NCBI GenBank assembly: GCA_022508375.1
Contig: JAFLVJ010000004.1
Location: 115,611 to 179,610 of the forward strand
Source of the DNA: Clostridiales bacterium
GTDB lineage: Bacteria > Bacillota > Clostridia > Christensenellales > CAG-314
DNA length: 64,000 nucleotides
Direction: 5' to 3'
The notes beneath the pieces are model-generated. The model searched no databases, was not told where the DNA came from, and was given only the letters and a program-made list of their open reading frames with translations. This document shows, in pieces, positions 28,925-38,856 of this stretch. The translations under genes were made by a program, and so were the position numbers. Within the stretch, counting starts at the first letter, position 1. The number at the start of each line of letters is the position of its first letter.

Positions 28925-29746
28925 TTAAAGAGTATTGAAAAGTTCCTGAGCGTTTATAAAGTCGCTCGTAACTCCTGTTATATACGGATCGATATTTGAC
29001 ACAATCGCTTCGGAATTTACCGTCCACACCTCGATTGGAATGCCGAAAAGCTTTGCGCGTTTTATTTGTGATCGGGTAAGCGTTGCATAAAAACAATCTG
29101 CAAACACCTCTGTTGTTTCGGACAATTGGGATAAGTACCTCAAAGCGTCTTGGTTGAGCAATTCCGTCAGCAGTCCTATTCTATCGCCTATACGAAGCTG
29201 CGAAATAAGCGTCAAAACGTCTCTGTCCCTGCCTATCCAGGTAACTGACAAGTCAGTTTTATCCACTATTTCAACAAGTCGTTGAGTTTGCTGCAACGTA
29301 ACGTCATTTTTTATTTCAACGTATGGGTGCAACTCCAATTCTGCACATAAAGAAATAAATTCTTCGAAGGTAGGAATTTGTTCGCCTACATATTGCATGC
29401 TTTTCCAACTGCCGAAATCCAACCGACGAACCTCATCAAGCGTCATATCGGATATCTTTCCTCTTCCGTTGGATGTACGTATAACTGTTTTGTCGTGTAA
29501 CAATACAGGCTGATTATCCTTGGTAAACCTAACGTCACATTCTACGCAATCAAATCCCATTTCCTTTGACATTCGAAATGCGGAGAGTGTATTTTCCGGG
29601 GCGTCAACGTACCCGCGATGGTTTATCGAATTTATATGTCTTCGCGCGTTCGCCTGAATATTGGATTGACACCCCGTCAACAAACAAATTGCCACCAATA
29701 CCAGACAAACAGCAATTACAGTTGTACTTCTAATAACTTTCTTCAT
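28925..29746 (-). CDS. Glycerophosphodiester phosphodiesterase-family lipoprotein
   Basis: LLTGC lipobox; HRGYVDAPENTLSAFRMSKEMGFDCVECDVRFTKDNQPVLLHD. Start trimmed to MKKVIRS at 29746. Confidence 0.9.
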   Translation of the reverse strand: MKKVIRSTTVIAVCLVLVAICLLTGCQSNIQANARRHINSINHRGYVDAPENTLSAFRMSKEMGFDCVECDVRFTKDNQPVLLHDKTVIRTSNGRGKISDMTLDEVRRLDFGSWKSMQYVGEQIPTFEEFISLCAELELHPYVEIKNDVTLQQTQRLVEIVDKTDLSVTWIGRDRDVLTLISQLRIGDRIGLLTELLNQDALRYLSQLSETTEVFADCFYATLTRSQIKRAKLFGIPIEVWTVNSEAIVSNIDPYITGVTSDFINAQELFNTL

Positions 29747-29836
29747 AGTAAAAATCGTCCATATCAAATCACGCAACAAAGCGCTGCCCATTAAACAAGC
29801 AGCACTTTAAGTGTGTGAAATGATTGGACGAATTAT

Positions 29837-30148
29837 TTATATGTGTTTCTTAATCGTTTCGGTTAGTTCGTCTTCGTCGCAAAGTCCGATTATTCTGTCA
29901 ACAAGTTGTCCGTCCTTGAAAATGCAGACATTGGGAATTGACATTATTTGAAATCTCTTTGCAAGTTCACGCGCGTTGTCAACGTCAACCTTGCCAAACT
30001 TAATGTCGGTAAGTTTATCAGCAACTTCGTCCAAAATCGGAGCAAGCATACGGCACGGACCGCACCATGTCGCCCAAAAGTCAACAACAACGACTCCGTT
30101 TGCAATATATTCATCAAAATTATCTGCGATTTCGGGTATTTTACTCAT
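29837..30148 (-). CDS. trxA: Thioredoxin
   Basis: VVVDFWATWCGPCRMLAPILDEVA. Confidence 0.97.
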   Translation of the reverse strand: MSKIPEIADNFDEYIANGVVVVDFWATWCGPCRMLAPILDEVADKLTDIKFGKVDVDNARELAKRFQIMSIPNVCIFKDGQLVDRIIGLCDEDELTETIKKHI

Positions 30149-30608
30149 TATTTTGTTCTCCTTGTTCCGTTTTGTCTTGTTCTACCGTTTTACGTCCAAC
30201 AACCGCCAGTATCTGCGGTGTTTCCATCCATTTATGCTTGCGCAATTTGTCAACAACCGCAACAATTGTAAATCCAACAGCCAATCCTACAATGAAAAGA
30301 ATTACCGATAGCCAATCTGCCCATTTGAGCCCGATGGATAGAAATAACAAAGCCAGTGCTGGGATAAGTGGCAAACAATACGCTACGAAAGCAAACTTCG
30401 CGCTGTTTGTTTCCGGTATCTCAATCGATACGGTATCGCCAACCGCTGCACCAATGTCATTACTCGCGAAAAAGTCAACGTGCTTTTGTTTTTCCGTCAT
30501 ACCACACTTCCCGCAAGAGGCGCAAGCGGAATTACGTCCGACACGTACTTTGGCAAATTCATCCTTTACACTAAGTACAACGCCTTGCTCAGTCATTGTG
30601 TTCCTCAC
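30141..30608 (-). CDS. SoxR-reducing system protein RseC-family
   Basis: CASCGKCGM Cys cluster then two TM segments; 155 aa. Confidence 0.82.
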   Translation of the reverse strand: MRNTMTEQGVVLSVKDEFAKVRVGRNSACASCGKCGMTEKQKHVDFFASNDIGAAVGDTVSIEIPETNSAKFAFVAYCLPLIPALALLFLSIGLKWADWLSVILFIVGLAVGFTIVAVVDKLRKHKWMETPQILAVVGRKTVEQDKTEQGEQNNE

Positions 30609-32382
30609 AGGTAATATACAGTTCTTTTAATTGCTTGTCATCAACCGGAGAAGGAGCTTCACTCATCATGCAACTAGCATTTTGCATCTTGGGGAATGCA
30701 ATGACGTCCTTGATATTGGTTGTATCTGTCAACACCATTACAAGCCTGTCCAGTCCCAGCGCCAAACCACCGTGCGGAGGGGTTCCGAATTTGAACGCAT
30801 CGACAAAAAATCCAAAACGGTCTGCGATTTGCTCGTCACTGAAGCCAAGCGTTTCAAACATCAGCTTTTGCACTTCTCTGTTGTAAATGCGCATACTGCC
30901 ACCGCCCATTTCGTCGCCGTTGATAACAACGTCGTATGCCTTTGCGCGTACGCGAGCGGGATCCGACTTCATATATTGAAGGTCTTCGTTTTTGGGACTG
31001 GTAAACGGGTGATGCATTGCAACGTAACGACCTTCCTCTTCGGAATACTCAAACAGAGGGAAGTCAACAACCCACAACGCGGCAAAGTCGCCAGCCTTAT
31101 ACAGTTCGAATTTACTTGCCAAGTGACAGCGGAGAGCGCCCAAAGACACTACTGCCGTTTGCCAATCCGCATCGGCAACAATCAATGCAATATCGCCTTG
31201 ATCCATAGATAGCGCGCCTGCTATTGCGCCGAGTTCTTCCTCCGTTACCGCTTTAGCAAAGCTGCACTTTACGCCCTCTTTGCCCAGTCCGTACCAAGCA
31301 AGTCCTTTTGCTTTGTACGTTTTGACAAAATCAACAAGTTTATCAAGATCTTTGCGCGACAATTTATCTGCACCGTCTTTCAAAACAATCGCACGTACCG
31401 TGCCACCTTCTGCCAACGCATTTGTAAATACTACGAACTGCGAATCCTTTACAGTTTCGTCCAATTTATGGATTTCCATACCGAAACGCATATCAGGCTT
31501 GTCCGAACCGAAACGGTTCATGCATTCCGTCCAGGATATGCGCGGGAAATGCTTAGGCAACTTGACTCCGCGAATTTCCTTGAACATTTTGACAAGCAAG
31601 CCTTCCGTTAATGTCATTACTTCCTCTTCCTGATCGACAAAACTCATTTCAAGGTCGATTTGCGTAAATTCAGGCTGACGGTTAGCGCGCAAGTCCTCAT
31701 CGCGGAAGCACTTGGCAATCTGGAAATACCTGTCCATACCGCCAATCATCAACAGCTGCTTGTACAGTTGCGGGGATTGTGGCAAAGCGTAAAAACTACC
31801 GGGGTGCACACGACTCGGAACAAGATAATCGCGTGCTCCTTCGGGAGTGGATTTACCAAGCATCGGTGTTTCTACCTCGATGAATCCTTTTTTTGCAAGA
31901 TAATTGCGAGTGATTTGGTAAATCTTGCTGCGCGTTACGAGGTTATTTTGCAATGCCTCACGTCTGAGATCAAGATATCTGTATTTGAGACGTAGCGCTT
32001 CGTTTGCCCCGTCATCGCCTATAGAGAAAGGCGTAACGTCAGCTTCGGAAAGAATCTTCAGTTCCTCGGCAACAAGTTCCAATTCACCCGTTTTCATATT
32101 GGGGTTGATGTTGTTGCCTGTACGAAGGCGCACCTTGCCCGTTACACTGATTACATATTCAAGCTTGATTGTAGATGCTTTTTCCAACAATTCCTTTGAA
32201 CAAACATCAGTATCAAACACAACCTGCATAATGCCACTGCGATCGCGTAGTTGCAAAAAGATAAGTCCGCCCAAGTCGCGACGTCTATGCACCCAACCCA
32301 TAAGAGTTGTAGTTTTGCCTAACGACAATTTGTCAACGTTTCCGCACATCACCGTGCGTTGTTGTCCGTTTAGTAGTTCCAT
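30589..32382 (-). CDS. aspS: Aspartyl-tRNA synthetase
   Basis: GWVHRRRDLGGLIFLQLRDRSGIMQVVFD; FRDEDLRANRQPEFTQIDLEMSF. Confidence 0.98.
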   Translation of the reverse strand: MELLNGQQRTVMCGNVDKLSLGKTTTLMGWVHRRRDLGGLIFLQLRDRSGIMQVVFDTDVCSKELLEKASTIKLEYVISVTGKVRLRTGNNINPNMKTGELELVAEELKILSEADVTPFSIGDDGANEALRLKYRYLDLRREALQNNLVTRSKIYQITRNYLAKKGFIEVETPMLGKSTPEGARDYLVPSRVHPGSFYALPQSPQLYKQLLMIGGMDRYFQIAKCFRDEDLRANRQPEFTQIDLEMSFVDQEEEVMTLTEGLLVKMFKEIRGVKLPKHFPRISWTECMNRFGSDKPDMRFGMEIHKLDETVKDSQFVVFTNALAEGGTVRAIVLKDGADKLSRKDLDKLVDFVKTYKAKGLAWYGLGKEGVKCSFAKAVTEEELGAIAGALSMDQGDIALIVADADWQTAVVSLGALRCHLASKFELYKAGDFAALWVVDFPLFEYSEEEGRYVAMHHPFTSPKNEDLQYMKSDPARVRAKAYDVVINGDEMGGGSMRIYNREVQKLMFETLGFSDEQIADRFGFFVDAFKFGTPPHGGLALGLDRLVMVLTDTTNIKDVIAFPKMQNASCMMSEAPSPVDDKQLKELYITCEEHND

Positions 32383-32401
32383 AATATATTTCTCCTAAGT
32401 G

Positions 32402-33685
32402 TTACAGTACATATTTTTTAAGGTTGCGCGATTCAGTACGGAAGTTGTTTTCAACGTACGCCTTGTCGATAACGACGGTCTTTTTCGCGCCTTCTTCGTC
32501 GATATCATAGGAAATATCTTCAACGATATGCTCCATTATGCTTTGCAATCTGCGTGCGCCGATGTCTTCGAGAGTGTTGTTTTGGTCGAAAGCAACGTTT
32601 GCTATCTCGGCGATTCCGTCTGCGGAAAATTGCAAATCGATATTATCGACGGCGAGCAGCTTCTTGTACTGCTCGGTGATTGCGTTCTCCGGCTCGGTCA
32701 AGATCTTAATAAAGTCATCCACCCCGAGGCTGTCCAACTCTACAAGAACAGGGAAACGGCCCTGCAATTCGGGGATAAGATCGGAAACCTTACTGACGTG
32801 GAATGCACCGCTGGCGATAAACAAAATGTAATCCGTTTTGATATTTCCGTACTTTGTGGACACTGTGCAGCCTTCGACTATAGGCAAAATATCCCGTTGC
32901 ACGCCCTCGCGGGAAACGTCCGGACCCTGTTGCGAAGATTTGCCTGCAATCTTGTCCATTTCGTCAATAAAGATAACGCCATCGTTTTCTGCACGTTTCA
33001 ATGCTTCACTTTCTACGCTGTCCAGGTCAATGAGTTTTTCGCTTTCTTCCGACGAGAATATACGAAGCGCCTCTTCCACGGTAACGGTACGCTTTTTCAT
33101 CTTTTTGGGTAGCATATCGCCGAAGATACTGCCAAGATTGATTTCTCCACCACCGGCTTGAAGTTCAACCGGCTTGGGGATGTCGGCAACGGATATTTCC
33201 ACCTGCATCTGATCAAGATTGTGCTTAAACAGCTCGTCTTTTACAGCGACCTTGGTTATACCTTCGGGCAACTCCTTCGATTGCTTCATCAAAATGTCTG
33301 CAAGTCTGTCAACGGCAAGTTCGAAAGCACGTTCTTCCACTTCCTTATAGCGCTCATCTTTTACAAGACGAATGGACACTTCCACAAGATCTCTTATCAT
33401 GCTTTCGACGTCGCGACCGACGTAACCGACTTCAGTGTACTTGGTTGCTTCCACCTTCAAAAACGGCGCTTTTACAAGCTTAGCAAGACGTCTGGCAATT
33501 TCCGTTTTACCTACACCGGTAGGCCCCTTCATGATAATGTTTTTAGGAGTAATTTCCTCGCGGTCGGCTTGCGAAAGCTTGCTACGACGGTATCTGTTGC
33601 GCAAAGCAATTGCTACAGCCTTTTTCGCTTTAAATTGACCGACAATATAACGGTCCAATTCATAGACAATTTGTTTAGGTGTCAT
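32402..33685 (-). CDS. hslU: ATP-dependent protease ATPase subunit HslU
   Basis: MTPKQIVYELDRYIVGQFKAKKAVAIALRNRYRR; GPTGVGKTEIARRLA. Confidence 0.97.
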   Translation of the reverse strand: MTPKQIVYELDRYIVGQFKAKKAVAIALRNRYRRSKLSQADREEITPKNIIMKGPTGVGKTEIARRLAKLVKAPFLKVEATKYTEVGYVGRDVESMIRDLVEVSIRLVKDERYKEVEERAFELAVDRLADILMKQSKELPEGITKVAVKDELFKHNLDQMQVEISVADIPKPVELQAGGGEINLGSIFGDMLPKKMKKRTVTVEEALRIFSSEESEKLIDLDSVESEALKRAENDGVIFIDEMDKIAGKSSQQGPDVSREGVQRDILPIVEGCTVSTKYGNIKTDYILFIASGAFHVSKVSDLIPELQGRFPVLVELDSLGVDDFIKILTEPENAITEQYKKLLAVDNIDLQFSADGIAEIANVAFDQNNTLEDIGARRLQSIMEHIVEDISYDIDEEGAKKTVVIDKAYVENNFRTESRNLKKYVL

Positions 33686-33686
33686 A

Positions 33687-34238
33687 TTACGCCTCCTCTA
33701 CGGTTATGTGACCGTTTGTGAATACGCAAATTTCACTGGCAATCTCCAGCGCTTTTTGAGCAATTTCCTTGGCGGAAAGCTTGGTGTTGCGATATAACGC
33801 TTTTGCGGCAGCCAGTGCGTAATTTCCACCGCTACCGATTGCGCATACGCCGTCGTCTGGTTCGATAACGTCACCCGTTCCCGAAAGCAAGTATATGTTG
33901 TCCTTGTCGGCAACTATCATCATTGCTTCAAGCTTGCGCATGACGTTGTCCCTACGCCACAGCTGAGCCACCTCAACTGCCGAACGCAACAGGTTTCCGC
34001 TGAACTTTTGCAACATTTCTTCAAATTTTTCCGAAAGAGTAAACGCGTCGGCAACGGACCCTGCAAAGCCGGTTACAATCTTTCCGTCATAAATACGGCG
34101 AACTTTTACGGCATTTCCTTTCATAATGACGCTTTGCCCTTGGGTGACTTGTCCGTCGCCGGCAACGGCAATTTGTCCGTTACGCTTTACAGCGCATATT
34201 GTTGTGCCTTTTATAGAATCGGCAAAAACTTCTGACAT
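33687..34238 (-). CDS. hslV: ATP-dependent protease peptidase subunit HslV, N-terminal extension
   Basis: [24 protein letters not shown]; strong SD AAGGAGG upstream of the ATG at 34238. Confidence 0.96.
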   Translation of the reverse strand: MSEVFADSIKGTTICAVKRNGQIAVAGDGQVTQGQSVIMKGNAVKVRRIYDGKIVTGFAGSVADAFTLSEKFEEMLQKFSGNLLRSAVEVAQLWRRDNVMRKLEAMMIVADKDNIYLLSGTGDVIEPDDGVCAIGSGGNYALAAAKALYRNTKLSAKEIAQKALEIASEICVFTNGHITVEEA

Positions 34239-34250
34239 ATTTGTACCTCC

Positions 34251-35552
34251 TTAAAGGTTTGTTACTATTTGTTTCATTGCATTGATTGCCCTTTCGGCAT
34301 AGGCAACTTTTCGTAAAGATTTATCCCGTATCTTCTCAGTCAAGGAAGAAAGAATACCGAAATTACTGTTCATTGGAGAATATTCTCCAAATTCTACTGA
34401 TATATGCTCACACAACGCGCCGGTTAACGTATCATTGCCAAATTCCAACGGCGCAAGTCCGCATTGCATACGGTATCCTTGAATAGCCGCAACGAGTCCG
34501 CTCAATGTGGATTCCATATACCCCTCTACACCCGTAAGTTGACCTGCGAAGAATATCTTGGGATTGCTTTTCAACTGAAAATATTTGTTGAGAAATTTCG
34601 GCGCGTTGATAAAGGTATTTCGGTGCATAACGCCATAACGAACAAACTCGGCTTCCTTCAATGCAGGAATCATAGAAAATACTCGCTTCTGTTCGCCGTA
34701 TTTGAGGTTTGTTTGAAATCCTACAAGGTTGTACAGCGTACCTTCGGCGTTTTCCTTGCGCAGTTGCAATACGGCGTACGGCTTATCACTTTTCCGTTCA
34801 TCACGCAACCCTACAGGTTTCAAAGGACCGAATCGCACCGTATCCACACCGCGTTTAGCCATGACTTCAATGGGCATACAGCCTTCAAATACGTTGTTCT
34901 CGAAATCCTTTAGCTGTACCGTCTCAGCAGATACAAGGTTCTCGTAAAAAGCGAGGTATTCGTCCTTGTTCATGGGACAGTTGAGATAGTCCGCGTCGCC
35001 CTTTCCGTAACGACTGGCGACAAACGCACTGTCGTAATCGATACTGTCAGCTGTAACGATGGGCGCGACAGCATCAAAGAAATACAAAAATGCTTCACCA
35101 AACACTTGCTTAAAAGCAGGAATAAGCGCTTCGTCCGTAAGCGGTCCTGTGGCAACAATTACGAAGTCGTATCCATCCGACGAAAAGTCGGTTGCGACTT
35201 CATTTACTCGGTGAAAATTTGGATAACTATCCAACCTTTCCGTAACCGTTTTCGAAAATGCGTACCTATCCACAGCAAGAGCATTGCCTGCGGGAACACG
35301 CGTTTGCTCGGCAATCTGCACCACGAGACTGTCCAACAAGCGCATTTCAGCCTTGAGTAATCCGCTAGAGGTATTAACGTCGTCACTTTTGAACGAATTG
35401 GAGCAAACGACCTCGCACAATGTATCAAGATGATGCGCAGGCGTGTGTTTGAGCGGTTTCATTTCCACGAGCGTAACATCGACCCCACGCTTCAACAGTT
35501 GGTAACAGGCTTCACAGCCTGCAAATCCACCACCGATAACTTTAACTTTCAC
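34251..35552 (-). CDS. trmFO: tRNA (uracil-5-)-methyltransferase, folate-dependent
   Basis: VIGGGFAGCEACYQL; GLLKAEMRLLDSLV; synteny with topA and hslV. Confidence 0.96.
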   Translation of the reverse strand: MKVKVIGGGFAGCEACYQLLKRGVDVTLVEMKPLKHTPAHHLDTLCEVVCSNSFKSDDVNTSSGLLKAEMRLLDSLVVQIAEQTRVPAGNALAVDRYAFSKTVTERLDSYPNFHRVNEVATDFSSDGYDFVIVATGPLTDEALIPAFKQVFGEAFLYFFDAVAPIVTADSIDYDSAFVASRYGKGDADYLNCPMNKDEYLAFYENLVSAETVQLKDFENNVFEGCMPIEVMAKRGVDTVRFGPLKPVGLRDERKSDKPYAVLQLRKENAEGTLYNLVGFQTNLKYGEQKRVFSMIPALKEAEFVRYGVMHRNTFINAPKFLNKYFQLKSNPKIFFAGQLTGVEGYMESTLSGLVAAIQGYRMQCGLAPLEFGNDTLTGALCEHISVEFGEYSPMNSNFGILSSLTEKIRDKSLRKVAYAERAINAMKQIVTNL

Positions 35553-37770
35553 TTACTTCACCGCCGTCGTAATTGCAATCCTTGTTAGAGCAACGTATTG
35601 ACTTCTTGCCACGGTTTATCTTGTACACCAAGTGAGAACCGCAGCTTGGGCATATATTACCTGTGGGAATATCCCATGAAATGAAATCGCATGCGGGATA
35701 TCCTGTACAACCGTAAAAAGCTGTTCCACGCTTGGACATGCGTTTTACGACGTCCTTACCGCATTTAGGACACTTTGCCACTGTTTCTACAATAGGCTTG
35801 GTATTTTTACATTGCGGATAGTTACTGCAGGACAAATATTTACCGAATTTGCCTTGGCGTTCTAACATTTTACCGCCACAAATATCACAGACAACGTCCG
35901 TTTCCTTGGGAGGAGTCTTTTCCTTCAGGCTTCGGATATTGGAACAAGCAGGATAATTGCTGCAAGCAAGATACTTGCCGTATTTGCCCATTTTAACAAC
36001 CATGGGCGAACCGCATTTATCGCATACGACGTCCGACGGCTCGTCCTGCAAGGAGATTTTGTGTCCGTGCATTGCGACATCCACTTCCTTGAGCATAGGC
36101 TTGTAGAAACTGTCCACTACCTTGTACCAAGGTTCGCCGTTATCTTCGATGGCGTCCAATCTGTCTTCCATTTCCGCAGTAAACTGAACGTCAACAACTT
36201 CGCCGAAGTACTTTTCCAAGTATTCGGTGACCTGTATGCCTAGGTTACTGGGGACAAGCGCTTTGCCATCTTTCTTGATGTAGTCGCGCTTGTACAACGT
36301 CTGCATAATAGTCGCGTACGTGCTGGGACGGCCTATGCCTTTTTCCTCCATTGCCTTGATTATGCTTGCTTCGGTATAACGTGCAGGCGGCTTGGTAAAG
36401 CGTTGTTCGCTGTTTAGTTTTACAAGGTTGAGCTTGTCACCCTTTGCAAGTTCGGGCAAAAGAGCATTTTCCGTTTCGTCATCTGTATTTTTTTCTTTGC
36501 TTTTTGTCTCGCCGTAAATTGCCAAAAATCCATCAAAGATGAGCGTTTTACCCGTTGCGGTTAATGTGTAATTACCACAGTCAACGTTTACTGCTACGCT
36601 ATCGTAAGTAGCAGGCATTGCCTGACTTGCCAAGAAACGTTCGTAAATCAACTTGTAAAGTAAATATTGATTGCGTTGAACCTTATCCTTGATTGAGTCG
36701 GGAGTAAGCTCCAAGTTAATTGGACGGATTGCCTCGTGAGCATCCTGCGCCTGTTTCTTCGTTGCGTAAAAATTGGGCTTTTCCGGCAAATATTGCTTAC
36801 CGTATTTCTGTTCGATAAGGTCACGCGCAGCAAATACTGCATCCGTTGATACACGTACTGAATCGGTACGAATATAGGTTACCAATGCGACGTGTCCCAT
36901 TCCCGCAATATCAAATCCCTCGTACAATTGTTGCGCAACCGACATAGCAGCGGCACTGGACATACGCAACTTGTTGACGGCATCCTGTTGCATTGTGCTG
37001 GTAGTAAAGGGCGGCTGAGGCTTGGCAACGGTTACCGACTTTTTGACAGATGCAACAACGTAGTCATTGCCGTTAAGCGTTTCAAGCGCCTCATCACACT
37101 GCTCTTTGTTTTTAATTTTAATCTTTTTACCGTCTTTTTCGGTAAGGGTTGCGGTAAATTGCGGTTTCGATCTTGGTTTTTCGAGAACAGCCGCCACGTG
37201 CCAAAATTCTTCCGGCTTAAATTTCTGTATTTCCTTTTCGCGATCTACAATTATTCTCAGTGCAGCCGACTGAACGCGTCCCGCCGACAATTTACTCGTA
37301 ATCTTTTTGCAAAGCACGGGTGACAACGTATAACCAACCAAACGGTCGAGGACGCGCCTTGCCTGTTGAGCATAAACAAGTCCCTTGTTAATGTAATCAG
37401 GGTTTTGAATTGCCTGATTGACCGCTTTTTTGGATATTTCGTTGAACATAATGCGGTTTTTCTCGTTTGGATCAAGATTGAGTGCGCATTGCAAATGATA
37501 GGAAATCGCCTCGCCTTCGCGATCCGGGTCGGTTGCAAGATACACTTTTTCCGCCCTTGCAACGTTCTTCTTCAAGCGTTCGATGGTTTCCTCCTGTTCG
37601 GGCTTGCGGGCTTTCAATGACGGTTCGTAATTATTGTCAAAGTCAATGCCCATCTCCTTGTCGGGAAGGTCCCAAATATGTCCGCGCGAAGCGTCAACCC
37701 TGTAATCGGGCCCCAAATACTTTCCTATAGTTTTTGCCTTTGCCGGTGATTCGACAATTACAAGTTTCAT
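35542..37770 (-). CDS. topA: DNA topoisomerase I
   Basis: MKLVIVESPAKAKTIGKYLG; TYIRTDSVRVS; C-terminal Cys4 zinc ribbons. Confidence 0.98.
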   Translation of the reverse strand: MKLVIVESPAKAKTIGKYLGPDYRVDASRGHIWDLPDKEMGIDFDNNYEPSLKARKPEQEETIERLKKNVARAEKVYLATDPDREGEAISYHLQCALNLDPNEKNRIMFNEISKKAVNQAIQNPDYINKGLVYAQQARRVLDRLVGYTLSPVLCKKITSKLSAGRVQSAALRIIVDREKEIQKFKPEEFWHVAAVLEKPRSKPQFTATLTEKDGKKIKIKNKEQCDEALETLNGNDYVVASVKKSVTVAKPQPPFTTSTMQQDAVNKLRMSSAAAMSVAQQLYEGFDIAGMGHVALVTYIRTDSVRVSTDAVFAARDLIEQKYGKQYLPEKPNFYATKKQAQDAHEAIRPINLELTPDSIKDKVQRNQYLLYKLIYERFLASQAMPATYDSVAVNVDCGNYTLTATGKTLIFDGFLAIYGETKSKEKNTDDETENALLPELAKGDKLNLVKLNSEQRFTKPPARYTEASIIKAMEEKGIGRPSTYATIMQTLYKRDYIKKDGKALVPSNLGIQVTEYLEKYFGEVVDVQFTAEMEDRLDAIEDNGEPWYKVVDSFYKPMLKEVDVAMHGHKISLQDEPSDVVCDKCGSPMVVKMGKYGKYLACSNYPACSNIRSLKEKTPPKETDVVCDICGGKMLERQGKFGKYLSCSNYPQCKNTKPIVETVAKCPKCGKDVVKRMSKRGTAFYGCTGYPACDFISWDIPTGNICPSCGSHLVYKINRGKKSIRCSNKDCNYDGGEVSES

Positions 37771-38855
37771 TCAATTCCTCCATATAACCGATATAAATTA
37801 CCGGGTAACCTTACAATTATACTCCTAATTTCCAAATTTGCCAACATGTAATTTAGGTCTGCAGGCGCAATGCCCGTACTTGCTATCAACTCGTCGAAAC
37901 TCAACTGACCGCACGACAGCGCATTTACAACAGCTTGCTCCTCTATACTAATCTGATAACTTTGCTTTGCTACCGCCTTTCTGTCCAGACCGTAATAATC
38001 CACTATATCCCTCGGGGTAGTAACACATGCAGACTGAACTGTTTTGATCAACCTGTTGCTGCCACTAAATCCATAGTCGTAAATTTCACCGGGAACTACG
38101 AAAATATCTTTACCTTGATCAAGCGCCAGATCCACCGTAGTAATTGTACCGCTTTTGGCAGGAGCCTGACACACAAGTACACCTTTACTCAATCCAGACA
38201 CAATTCGGTTGCGATGCGGGAAATGAAATGCCAAAGGTTCTGCGTGCAATCCATATTCGGACACCAGCAAACCACCGTTTTGTACAATTCTATCCGCCAA
38301 GCCTTGATGAGCGGCAGGATAAACGTTTAACACCCCACTACCTAACACGGCTATCGTTGAACAGTCTTCGTCAAGAGTTGTTTGGTGAGCAATGCTGTCA
38401 ACGCCGTAGGCAAGTCCGCTGACGATAGTAAAATACTCGGATAGCACCTTGGTAAAATCCGTAGCTATGCGTCTGCCGTAGGATGATACCTTGCGCGTTC
38501 CAATTACCGCAAGACAATCAGTTTCAAACAAGCTCACGTTGCCTTTGCAAAACAACACGTATGGCGGATCGGAGATATCCCGTAGTTGCGCAGGGTAATC
38601 GGATGAAAACCAAGTCACCGCAACTACCCCACATTCATTCATTTCGTTAATAATCTTGTCAAAGCTCTGCTTTTTGATTTCGGACTTCAACTTGGAGTAG
38701 CTGTTGCCAAGCAACGTTTTCACCTGTTCACTTTGGGAAAAATTTAAAACAAAGTCATCTGCGCCTTCAAACAGATTCCACAAGTGAAAGAACTTAGTTG
38801 AAGGAATGTTGTACTCGCCAAGTAAAATGCATATTTTTTCTTCTAAAGTGTACAT
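37767..38855 (-). CDS. dprA: DNA processing protein DprA
   Basis: AVIGTRKVSSYGRRIATDF; SGLAYGVDSIAHQ; FPHRNRIVSGLS. Confidence 0.95.
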   Translation of the reverse strand: MYTLEEKICILLGEYNIPSTKFFHLWNLFEGADDFVLNFSQSEQVKTLLGNSYSKLKSEIKKQSFDKIINEMNECGVVAVTWFSSDYPAQLRDISDPPYVLFCKGNVSLFETDCLAVIGTRKVSSYGRRIATDFTKVLSEYFTIVSGLAYGVDSIAHQTTLDEDCSTIAVLGSGVLNVYPAAHQGLADRIVQNGGLLVSEYGLHAEPLAFHFPHRNRIVSGLSKGVLVCQAPAKSGTITTVDLALDQGKDIFVVPGEIYDYGFSGSNRLIKTVQSACVTTPRDIVDYYGLDRKAVAKQSYQISIEEQAVVNALSCGQLSFDELIASTGIAPADLNYMLANLEIRSIIVRLPGNLYRLYGGIE

Positions 38856-38856
38856 T

